Source: Siphonodentalium dalli
Lineage: Eukaryota; Mollusca; Scaphopoda; Gadilida; Siphonodentaliidae
Direction of reading: 5' to 3'
Assembly: GCA_032622095.1 (NCBI GenBank)
Contig: CP136066.1
Span: forward strand, 91,657,319-91,721,318
Length of the DNA: 64,000 bases
Shown: positions 1-11,100 of the stretch, in pieces
How the letters are laid out: every line of letters begins with the position of its first letter
Numbering within the stretch: position 1 is the first letter of the stretch
Program-made: the position numbers and the translations under genes
Notes under the pieces: generated by a model
Told to the model about the DNA's origin: nothing
The model's input: the letters and a program-made list of their open reading frames with translations, nothing else
Database searches by the model: none

Positions 1-860
1 TTAATAGTTAATGATATGCCTCACTTACATTACAAAGTTCTGTTCATTTCTTGTTGAAATATGACTAGAATCCCAATTATGATTTTTTGTGAAATTTTAT
101 AACGCATTCTGTAAAATCGAATTTTTGAGAGATCGGAAGGGGTTAGGACCCCAATAATTGTATATTTCGTTGCTCCAATGATCAGTTATATTTGTGAAAA
201 AATGTTATATTTTCAACTTCCGGTGGCCATTTTGGTGGCCATCTTGGATGGTGAGTTTAAATTTATGTCTCAGCTTCACGAAAATATATACATTTGTATA
301 CATTTTACAAGATTTTCCCGCTATAATTTGCATAAAACTTACTTAGGGTCTGGTCTGAAAAACGGCAGCCATGATGGACGCCATCTTGTCTGGAGTCTAC
401 ACGGCCACTTTTTTTCTTGTTAACATTGCTTAAAAGTTGAAGGACATAATAAGGAACAAAATGAGTGGGGTGAAGTTAAGTCCCAGGGGGGGTGCAAGGG
501 TACCCCTATTAGCTCCCGGACTAATGCCACTCAAATTTTTGTTATCGATATTAAAGTCTCATCCTTTCGGCAACATGGAATTTTGTTTTAATATAGTAAT
601 TTGCCTTTTATCAGTGATGAAATGAGAAATGGTAATTGTCTTTTTTTGCTAACATTAAATTAAATTAAATAAATTAAGTAAAATACAGTGAAATTATTGT
701 TTATTACATTTTTGCGCACGTTGGCATCTCTCTGAGTGCATTCTAGTTAACAGTTACATACAGTGTATACAACAAGAGATTTCTGGCAGTGCTGGCATAC
801 ACCCACGGTGGCAAATTCGAACGGACAAAGTATGGGTGAGATATCTGCTAAAAAAAAATT
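1..860. other. Upstream repeat-rich DNA, no gene seen
   Basis: Contains two 'GCCATTTTGGTGGCCATCTTGG'-like phrases (about 225-390) of the kind found in the interspersed E repeats of this window, and AT-rich sequence around 640-700. The short open frames here have no recognisable protein features. Confidence 0.5.
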
Positions 861-861
861 C

Positions 862-1437
862 ATATAAACAAAGATAAATAACTGTAGAATAAACAGAACG
901 ATTGAACACTCAATTGATTGCCATCATAATAGTGAACATCCATACCAAATTTCATTGATATCCGTCAACCGTTGTTGGAGATATGGACAAAAAACCAACA
1001 CTTCCAAATCTACAAAGATGAATAACTTTAGAATGGAAAACCGGAAAAAAACGATTGAACACTTAATAAAACAATTGAACACTCAATTGACTGCCCTCAT
1101 AGTAGTGAAAATCCATACCAAATTTCATTGATATCCGTCAACCGGTGGTGGAGATATCTGCTTGGACAGCCAAAAAAACAATATTTCAGATAAACAGACG
1201 AATAACTCTAGAACAGAAAATCCGAAACAAAAATGATTGAACACTCTTTTGAATGCCCTCATAGTAGTGAACATCCATACCGAATTTCATTCAGATCCGA
1301 CAACTGGTGTTTGAGATATCTGCCTGGACGGACTGACAGACGGATGGAAAAACAGAGGGATAGATGTCCGGACGGAATGACAGGACAGACAAGGTCAATC
1401 CTGTATACCCCCATTCTTTTTGAGAGTGGAGTATAAA
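862..1437 (+). repeat. Interspersed tandem-unit repeat, family G (about 3 units)
   Basis: Units contain 'GAACATCCATACC', 'AAATTTCATTGATATCCG' and 'GGTGGAGATATCTGC'. The same phrases occur in reverse orientation at 30990-31790, so this is a dispersed family rather than a local duplication. It ends in CCCATTCTTTTTGAGAGTGGAGTATA. Confidence 0.75.
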
Positions 1438-1439
1438 TA

Positions 1440-2240
1440 TTATTTATAAGTGAGCTGAGTTACAGCTCAGTTATAGGATTAATAATTTCTAAATCGAGCT
1501 GGGTGGGAGGGGCTAATTTTTTGTTTGTTAACACTTTCGCTGCCAAACGCGCATAAATGCGAACTTCGAAGACGCTGCCAATCGCGCATTTTTGCGAATT
1601 TGGTATGTAGTCTAATGTATGGGATATAACTCAATTCTTTCCGGCATGTTTGACAGTGTACAATGTATTTATCTGTAGTACTGTTGCGCGCGAACAAATT
1701 AAAGCGACAATGTCCTCAAGGTCATGCTATTTCTGACGTTATGGAAGTACAGTCAGAGCCGGAATATTGCGTCATTGTTGTTAGCACGTGGTTATCAGTC
1801 GAAAATGGCTAGGAAGTGTGGGCGTGTTTCCCAGCCAGAAGAGGCTGCAAGAAATCCCTTTCCGGTACGGGAGTATCATCGCGTTCAGGAATCAAAGATA
1901 TTTGCCGATGTCAGACGGGGATTGAACTTCAAGGCTATTGAATAAAATAATTATAACTATTCGGTGATGTGGTTTGTGATGTATTTTCCATTTGAGTTGA
2001 CGACAACAACAACAATTAATGAGACGTTCCTCGTGCATCATTTCGTATCATTATAGCCATAATCCTTATAACCATAATCCTTATAACAATAATCCTTATA
2101 ACAATAATCCTTATAACAATAAGGCAGCTAGTTAAAATGGTTCTGTTTCAAGTTATCCAATCTACTAGGGTGAGATAATACAATCAATTTCGAATATGGA
2201 ATAACATTTTATTGAAAATAACAACCATATATGCCCAAAT
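1440..2240. other. Intergenic, with a small 15-16 bp tandem repeat
   Basis: At 2056-2121 the unit 'ATAATCCTTATAACA' occurs about four to five times in tandem. Nothing else is recognised; the open frame at 1724-1945 has no recognisable domain. Confidence 0.5.
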
Positions 2241-2870
2241 TTATGGAACATGCACAAAAATGTAATGGTTGTAAATAAACAATAAAAAATAGAAATAAAA
2301 AATCCGCTGCTTTATAATTATAATGGTGATATAAAAAATAATCAATATAAAATAGTCATCCTGACTGTTCACAAATGAATTAACCACCTGTAAATTATAA
2401 TGGTCATAATAGGCATTAGTATCATCCGCAAAAAGTATCAAATTTCAGATCTTTACATATGTTAGGCAAATCATTCATGTATATGAGAAAGAGAAGGGGA
2501 CCAAGAATTGACCCCTGTGGAACACCACACTGGCAGGAAATAGATATCTGGCTAGATATATAACCATCATATTGTACTGATTGCTTCCTATTCGATAAAT
2601 AGCTACAAAACCAATTCAGTGCAACCCCTCGACATCCATAATGTTCAAGTTTGCTAAGCATTATTTTATGATTTATTGTATCAAAAGCTTTTGATAGGTC
2701 TAAAAAAAACTCCAATGGTAGTTTCCTTTTTGTCAAGTGCCCCAGTTATTTTTTCCAATAAGTCAGTTAGATTATGATTTCGATCATAGAAATTTACTAT
2801 CGCCAAGGGATGGGCTAAACATCTGCCGATCGTAAACGGCCTCATGTTTTTTTGTTTTTGAAAAAAAAAT
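2241..2870 (-). pseudogene. Decayed non-LTR retrotransposon reverse transcriptase fragment
   Basis: On the minus strand three frames together cover reverse transcriptase core motifs: [16 protein letters not shown] (domain A), then [21 protein letters not shown] (domain B), then FADDTN (domain C catalytic box) in another frame at 2440-2420. An upstream piece with [23 protein letters not shown] is in a third frame. At least two frameshifts separate the pieces, so it is dead. The pattern is that of LINEs of the Jockey/CR1 group; the exact clade is not assigned. No 5' ORF or endonuclease was found. Confidence 0.85.
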
Positions 2871-2929
2871 GGCCATAACTCCATAAAAAAAAATTGGTTC
2901 AAATTGATATTCGAACCATGGGAGACTCG

Positions 2930-3690
2930 CGGGTTCTACTAAACGCAGCAAGTCCCTGGATATGCAGCAAGTCCCCGGTAAACGCAACAAGTCCCTGGTA
3001 AATGCAGCAAGTCCCTCAAATTTAGGGTGGATTAGCATGGAGTTGTTGATGAGTTTAATCAGTGTTTTATTATCCATTTGATTTATGATCTGTGGCAGTA
3101 GATTAGAGTTGATTGGAAATCTTTATCCCTTTATAATTATTTAAGATGGTTATTTGTAGATTTGTATACATAAAATAAAAGTTTTTCTAAGTTTAATTAA
3201 GTTGCTATTTCTTTTATTCTACTCACTATTTAATATAATTTAACATAACATAACAGGCGATGGAAGCTGTTTTTATCGTTCGCCATCCATGGCATTATAT
3301 GGAAGTCAGACCAACCATCCGCTGATTCGACTACTCACAGCAATAGAAATAATAATAATAATAATATGTATTCTACTATTCTCATGTTACTTGTTTGCAT
3401 TTACCAATAAAAAAAATCCAAAATAAATCCAACTCTTAATTTTATCATTCAATGATTCAGTCCCACAAATCAGTCCAATTCCCTTCAATAACCTATCAGT
3501 ATAACGATCAATTTAAAGCCCTTTGTAATCAGCACCTCCACTGATTAAACATATCGGTGTGTAAACACGCATGACTAATCCGCCGCAATCCACCCTGGGC
3601 GAGAGGGACTTGCTGCATTTAACAGGGACTTGCTGCATTTACCGGGGACTTGCTGCATATCCAGGGACGTGCTGCGTTTAGTAGAACCGA
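2930..3690. mobile_element. Terminal-inverted-repeat element whose ends are made of a short tandem repeat (family L)
   Basis: Left end 2930-3035 reads GGTTCTACTAAACGCAGCA, followed by about four copies of 'GCAGCAAGTCCC(T/C)GGTAAA'. The right end 3590-3690 is the same sequence inverted, ending CTGCGTTTAGTAGAACC. The arms are about 90-100 bp. Inside are an AT-rich stretch and GTTTATTACC-like sequence but no open frame of note. A second, shorter copy lies at 12545-12760. No clear target-site duplication was found. Confidence 0.75.
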
Positions 3691-3774
3691 TACTGAGTCG
3701 TATATATAAGAGAACGCATGGCATCTTTAATGCTGCACCAGTGCAGCAGCTCTCATCATGAAAGGGTTATTACA
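3691..3774 (+). mobile_element. Fragment of the TTAA MITE family P
   Basis: Carries 'GTATATATAAGAGAACGCATGG', then TTTAATGCTGCACCAGTGCAGC and ATCATGAAAGGGTTA, the right end of family P as seen at 22302-22547. The left half is missing, probably cut off by family L. Confidence 0.65.
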
Positions 3775-4956
3775 ATAAATTTGCGGCTGCGGGATAACTC
3801 TATCTAAAAATTCAAAAAAGTAGTAACGAAAAATTGTTCCAATTGATTACCGCATTATATAAGAAAAATTTATATCAAATCAATATTATTTGAAAGAAGC
3901 GGTTTTTTTTACCCATACTTATTATTGTATACTCTTGAAATTATATAAAACCTATTTAGGAAGAGATCCTTGAACCAGCTTGTTCGTCCGTCTGTCCATC
4001 CGTCCATCCGCAGATGCAATTTTGTCCGAGCTTTTTTCCTACATTTTTTTGTCAATTTTTTTCAAACCTGGCACAGATATTTAGTACCATGGGATCCTGT
4101 GAACCTGCGATTATGAGGTCTGTTTGACTTTTTTTGTGTGGAGATCTCCCTTTGGAGTATGCATTGGTATACCTTTGTCCGAGCTTTTATTCCTACATTT
4201 TTTTGTCAAAGTTTTTTTAAACTTTGCACAGATATTTAGTACCATGGGAAACTGTGCCCCCCGGATCTTACTCCCAAACTCCAATCTGGGGACATCATTG
4301 CATTCAATAATTACTCTTAGAAAATATTCTTTTTCTACCAAAACATTGGTACGAATATACAACCAAGGCACTCAGCAATCTCCATACAGCGCCCTCTCAG
4401 TTATCATGTCACTGGCATAGATCACTGCCACAAGGATGGTACTTTGCGGACCGATACGTCTATTTTTACGTATCGTCTGAACTATATTTAGTCACCTATT
4501 TATCTTATTTTGACCACCACTAGTTTGCAAAAATGTTTTTATTTTGGTATTGATAAGAACAATATGAACTGAGCCAGACATGGACAATTTTAATCCTAAA
4601 ATATAAGAACTAAGATCATGTCAGAAATCCGTACAAAATGTCCCTGTGGCAGTGGTGTCTCAGTGGTGTCTGGAGTTTGGGCAGTCCGACGGTCCCAATG
4701 GTCACACTCGTCGAATTGGCTTACATTCCGAGGAATCTACGGAAAGTACCGAGGTGTGCGATTGCGTTGGTCCAGCACCCGATTTTGCTAGACTCGTTGT
4801 GTGTTCGTCGTTTTATAATAAGAACTGTTTTATCGCACCATATTTTGTGCTCCGAGTAGGCAAAACGAGAAAACCCAAATCTTAACAGAGAAAATGTGTA
4901 AACATTGATGTTTTCTGTACATTTTTGTGTGAAATTGTCATTTAAAAGACCTCAAT
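3775..4956. other. Region upstream of exon 1 with 'CCGTCCGTC'-type repeat; promoter not resolved
   Basis: 3930-4440 is an interspersed repeat: two units with 'TTTGTCCGAGCTTTT' and 'CACAGATATTTAGTACCATGGGA' (4023-4100 and 4177-4250). From about 4440 to 4956 the DNA is less repetitive and must hold the TDRD9 5' UTR or promoter if transcription starts nearby. I see no convincing TATA box or initiator, and an upstream untranslated exon is possible. Confidence 0.4.
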
Positions 4957-5129
4957 ATGACATCGAGAGTTGTAGCAGACATAACTCGGGACCAAATCGA
5001 CGATTGGTTCGCAATTGGCAAGAAAACAGTCAGAAAAGTCGAAACAATTCCAAAACATGCACCAAAGGAACCAGACGAAGACGAGACACGTGCCAAATCG
5101 AGCTTCGCGTACACGTCCGCATTCAAAAG
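4957..5129 (+). CDS. TDRD9: TDRD9 exon 1 (start codon, N-terminal leader)
   Basis: Codes for residues 1-57 plus two bases. The segment ITRDQIDDWFAIGKK resembles the start of vertebrate TDRD9 (a 'QINDWFTIGK' pattern), which fixes this as the first exon although it lies 13 kb before exon 2. Joining at AAAAG|GTCCGA gives AFKRS, matching the AFERS-like segment of vertebrates, and restores the frame. The donor GTCCGA is weak. The ATG is the first one in this frame; 'AATATGA' around it is a modest start context. The following residues are charged (KEPDEDETR). Confidence 0.8.
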
Positions 5130-8100
5130 GTCCGATATCTTGACGCATGTGCATATCTTGGATTTTGCTTTTTGTATTACTAAATCATTCTGTGCACCAG
5201 TCCTACTAAAGAACAAACACAAACAAACTAGCGCTGAAACGGATATCCGGTTTACAACCGGCCACCGTCAGCAATCGTTTGAAGTAGGAATCTAGGATCA
5301 ACCGGTTAACCACTATGTAATACACACACGCGATGACAATGACAAAAACTAACGTATTCTGACACGTACTTAATCACCGCCAAATTGAATACAGCAGCTT
5401 GATCAGTTGATCACTCAAGGCTAAAAGTGGTATGCAGTTGCGATTTAGCGTATTCAAAGTCAAAATCTGATGCGAGATCAAAAGTCTTCCATAAATTGCT
5501 GGTTACATAGTCTGGCTTTGGCAGGTTAACATCAAAGATGCATTATGTTGTCATGTTCCGATGTCCGAGGAAACAAGTGCACCGAGTCTTCGGCACAGAT
5601 CAATACAATCGTTTCAATGCAGTGTGCTGTATGGCCTGCAGACTTTCATTTTTAGAAAATGTAGGCGCACATATAGTCCCGCTCGCTGGGTTTTGGGTCC
5701 AGGCGCGCAGTTTCTATCAAGATAAAATAAACAGCGGATTGCCGGAAATACATTCATAAATACCGCGTAAATTGAATTAGTTAACTCACGATCGATGTCC
5801 AGTGAATCTCTTTGATGGTTTAACACTGCTTAATCCACTATCCATAAGCACAAGTGAATGTTACACACTATGTTTTATATTGTACATGCTCCTATATTAA
5901 TTGTAATTAATAATTATTAATAAAGAATCAATTTAATGCTCCATAATATTCCATGCTGACAGAATAATATCAACATCTCCCGGCCACGTGGTCTCGCTTT
6001 GATTTTCCAGGAATTTATGTGACGTCATAAGCCATACATAGAAATCATTCAAATGTATTTTTAGCTTCGAATCATTCAGACAGATAGTGCATTCGACACC
6101 GTGTGACCTCAAATAATTTACTGGTGTCGGTGATCAAACGTCGGGCCGGTTGATCGACACCGCACTGTGAATGGAAAGTTGTGGAATTGGTAAATAGGGC
6201 GCGGCACCTTTGATCTCGCGACACATCATACAGGCATTCTCGCAACGCGTTAATAAAACGGAAAATGGGACACATTATTAACCAATCTCGTCTTGGTAGA
6301 CACTGAAAATAGCGTTATCAGGTTCGGCCAACTTCAGGCGCGCGATGGTGCGCAAGAGCGATCGCGCACCTCAAAAATGAAAGTCTGATGGCCTGTCATG
6401 TGACATCTACTATCCGACTCACTACTAGTAGTACCTATATGGTATCATGGCTCCTCAAGAAATGCGTAAATCGGATGTCTGGGCGGATTTTGTTCTGCTC
6501 GAAGAAAACAAAAAGAAATTTGCAGAATGCAAACTCTGTAGAACCTGATTTACATGTAATGCAGGGTCCAATACTACCTGGGACCAATAATATTTATCCC
6601 AGATACTTCTAACATTACTGAATTTGAGTAATCTCAGTGGATGAAGTTCCAATGAACTCGCATCAAGTGGTGTTTCCATGCAGTTTTACTCGTTTGCAGC
6701 CTAATGGACCTTTCCACAGCTGTCAATCATATACAGCTATGCTCTCAGTAAGCGACCTGTTTAACGAGGTTATGGGCCGGTACTTACCGTGGTGATACCA
6801 CCAAACTACCGCGGTTATCATTCACTACCGCGACGGAGGGCGGTTGACCTGTAGTACTGGTACGGTATTTTTACCGTTGGTTACCGCAGGTCACCGCGTT
6901 ATTGGTGTTCGTTACCGCCATACACCGCGTTATTTTTTTCGTAACCGCGTTCAAATTACCGCTAACGGCCCTCCACCGCGGGGAGACCACGACTGAAACA
7001 AGGCGTCACACGGTAGGTAAATGATTATGAATAACTTTTGTATTGAATGAATACCTGTAAGCTGCACGTAATTATGAATACGTAATGAATATAAACGAAT
7101 AATAATGCAATCGGATTACATATGAACATGTCGGGTTTACATGTAACATATTACAAATGTACACGTACATCATGTTTAATCACGTCGGCAGTTTTTTAAC
7201 TCAGCTATAGTTGCTTACAGCGACTGGATTACGCAAAACACCGTGGAGTAATAGTTTTGTTGTTAGCATCTATCTTACATATCGTCAAATTATTTACGCA
7301 CCCGATTCCTATATCGGTTTCCACTGATTCCGAATTTTTTTTTTTTTTTTTTTGTGTTTCCGAAATCTAAATTTCTTATAAAATGGGAAAAGTAAATCCT
7401 CCATTTATCTGAATTTGGTCGAAACCAGTGGGGACGGTGCATTAGTAACACTGAGTCCGATTTTAGTCTTGGAGGCCAGGGCGGCGATCATTGCAGAAAT
7501 ATTCATATTCGTTCAAATCTATAGTTTTGTTCATATGCCAAACATAATCGGCACGTAAAATTTCGTAAATAGTATATTGTCGCCAAGACGTATGATTGTA
7601 CTCATGCGTGAAATAGTAAAGCAATTTACAAACATTTGCGCCTGAAGATTTCTTGTCGGTGGGAATAAAATGTATAACTAAGAAAGCGTGGCACATGTCA
7701 TGCAGCAAAGTAAAGTTGTTATCATCACCAATGTGCGCGACAAAAGACACGTAAAACACCAAACCTTGAAAGACACAACGTTGTCAAATCAGGCTTTGAT
7801 TTTGTTACGTGAACATTCATTGAGCTCACGAGTGCGTGTCGGGCGGCATCGTTTGATGTGAAATACACTGAAATTGCAACTTTTGGCGAGGGCATGCACT
7901 TGTAGTTCTCGGTGGGTCGCAGTATAAATTATATCACATACCGGTATTCCTATCTAATCGTTATTCGGAAGAAAACATGCATGGTGTTGGAAAGTTGACC
8001 TCTAGATATGTTTGTTTGGTTATATACATATGTTAATATTGTAACATAATTATTTAAAGTGATAGAATTCGGTGTGTTTTAGTCCTTGTTAGTTTAATCC

Positions 8101-11100
8101 CGATACGGTAGCAATAAAGAGCGTTTGTCTCACTTTTGTGCGACAAATATTTAGAAATAGCTATTACGTGCACAACATTTTAAAGATCGAATGAGACTTG
8201 TCTGTTTAAAGCCACGTGGCGGTTCACACATAATATTATTCACAATACCAAAATAGATCAATAAATATCTGAACTACCTTCTGCGAGCATTATGTAAGCC
8301 AAACGGACGCATTGAAGTAATGGAAATACAAGTGTCCAAAACCCAAAACAGCCATTCGCGCGTCACGTGTGTAGTTTTACTAATAGCACCATCAACAAAA
8401 CACAAATATTTATTTCACCCATTGAGGCCAGTTATTAAAAGACATGACAACATCTTAATTTAAGTGTCCCGTGCCCTATATTAACAAAGTCTGCCAGCTG
8501 CAGTATGACGTAATCAGTGACACATGCTTTTGCGTAGAATGTGTTTTTTTCCTGGATATACGGGAGTTCCACTTTGTGTCTGTTATTGCTAAGACAATAA
8601 TTCCCGTTATACGAACAAATGGTGTTTGTGATAATGTGATTTGCAGTTAATGAATGTCAATAAAGTTAATAACGATATTTATTCTGGGGACTATTTAAAT
8701 AGTGTCGTTATCATTCAATTTAGGGATCACGTACATCTGAACATTGACATAAACTGTAGATACAGGATTTATCGAGCTGTCTAAAATGGCCGAAATCATT
8801 TGTTCCCTTCCCGATAACCAACACTGATTACAAATAGTGTCATTTATGGGAATTTTTGGCAATAAAACGAGACTAGAAATGTTATTGTAATATTTTAATA
8901 TTCACATTAATTGAAAAATGACTTTCTCAAAGTAACTTATACTTACCTTTACTTAATCTGGAAGCCCGTTATAATGGGCATATTTCCCGATACTCGGCTT
9001 TCATCTATTTCAATATTTCAATAATACACTTCACGGTACACAATCATGGACGGAGATCGTGAGAACGGCCGTCCTATTTTTGGAAGATTGACGGTCAGCC
9101 ATCGAATCCCGTCATTAACCTAGTTTCAAAAATGCTACCGCGTATCGGTAATGTCACCGCGTTTGTGCAGTGCATTACCGCGTGCCACCGCGCTACCAAC
9201 ATTCGTTACCGCTGGTATTGCGGTGGTACCGTGAACGTCGCGGTGGTACCGCGGTACGCGCATGGTAGTGCAACCGCGAATCCGCGGTATTGCACCGCGG
9301 TATTAACACATGTACACCTCGTTAAAACAGGTCGCTTAATTTGAGCAGTGCTGTATTTATTAGCCGATATTTTCGACCAATCAGCGACTGAGCCGGCCAA
9401 TGGCTGCATTGAAAATTCTGCTGCCATCTTTCTTCACCCTAATTCACTTTACTGCCCAGCGGGGATAACCACGCCTGCCATAAATTGCCAGACTGAAGTA
9501 TAGTGGGTTAGACATCACGCATCGATATGTCTGACCACAAGGAACGACATGTTTCAAATTTGGTGGACTTACCACCAGAATTTGCTGGATTGTTCTTCAA
9601 TTCGACTGGTACTTCATTGAAATCGCGACAACAAGAATACAAGTACTTTAATGAAGGCTACACACATTCAGTTTCAATGTTTATTTGCGGCGACAAACTG
9701 TTTTTCAAAATTTAAAATTTTTGAGAAAGAAAATTCAATCTAAAAATCTAAAAAGAAAATTAAAACTTAAAAAAAAAAAAATTTAAATTAAGTTTTTTTT
9801 ATTTATTTTTGTTCAACAGCAGATCAGAGTTCAATCTAAAAAATTGAATTTAAAATATCAAAATTTGCACGAATCATATACATGAGTCTGTTTCAGCCAG
9901 TGCAAGTGCTGATGTGTTCACTTCGGAAGTTGATCTTGCTTAACAGACAATATTTACATGGGTAGAGTCTTATTACCAGTGGACGGTACTACCGCTGTGG
10001 GCATGATCTCTTTGGAAAGCTCCATTATCAGCATTTGATTATGTTCAATCAGAAAACACTGTTTTCAGCTGATTTCATTTGTTAACTACTTAAAGTTCAT
10101 GAAATTTCATAATGGAGTTTTCTACAGACACACCGACAGCAGTAGTACCGCCCACTGGCAATAAGCCATGTTTGCCCTTATGTTGTAACTAGCTGAAATA
10201 GTCTCCTCGGTGTGCATTGCTTAATACATTTAATTTATGATTTTTTTTTTAACTCCTTTTATATGAACTCCTTGCTCAATTTAACATTTTAATTTAAATT
10301 TAATTGTTTTAATTCTACAAACATTGCTGACTCAATTTAACAAAAATAATAAATAAAATTTAATTAAAAAAAATATATTAAGATTAAAAAAACTAACGGC
10401 GTTATAACATCCGCCTGGGAACCCTGAGTCACCACACCAAATTTGATTGAAATTGGTCCAGAGATCTGGGAGAAAAATTGCGAACAGGCAGGTCCTACTC
10501 TTAGAGTATACATAGCTATAACAGAGAGGTTCTCCTGGAGAACATGCATTCTTTTTGCCTTTAATTGTGAGAATATGATGTTTCATGCAAAATGAAAATA
10601 TGTGTTATAACCATGGATAAATTTCCAACATCATGGCGCAAATAGAATTTCAGTACATTATGATTTGACAACAAACATGTTGTTTGAACAGCCCTGGGAA
10701 TTAAGGAAAATTTGCCTAGGCAATATATTTGCCTAGGTCAAAGAAATTGTCCTAGGCAAAAACAGATTTTGCCTAGGCAATTTTGCAACAATATTGCCAT
10801 CTCAAATCAATATGATTCAATAATAACCTGAATTACTTAAGTTATTTTGGGGAACATTATTTCCAGGCAACTACTCAACATACAGGTATGTGCAATTCCA
10901 CAAATCATCTCCAAAACAAGTGTCCATATTTCGGGTAACTAGTAAATGGCCCAGTGCCATGGAAATAATTGTAGGACAATACATGTAAAGAGTGATTTAA
11001 GGAAGTCATTTTGGCTAGAGGTTCTATTTCTGATAGACACAAATCAATTTTAGTAACCCAATGAACTTGTTTTACCTAGGAAATATAATTGCCTAGGCAA

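Noticed and set aside
4646-4885. Two overlapping open frames just upstream of exon 1
   Set aside because: Neither shows a domain, and they are not needed by the TDRD9 model; they may lie in 5' UTR or promoter DNA.
5130-5295. In-frame continuation of exon 1 to 5295
   Set aside because: Similarity to TDRD9 stops at AFKR, the continuation enters the hAT element at 5229, and splicing at 5130 restores a conserved AFKRS join.
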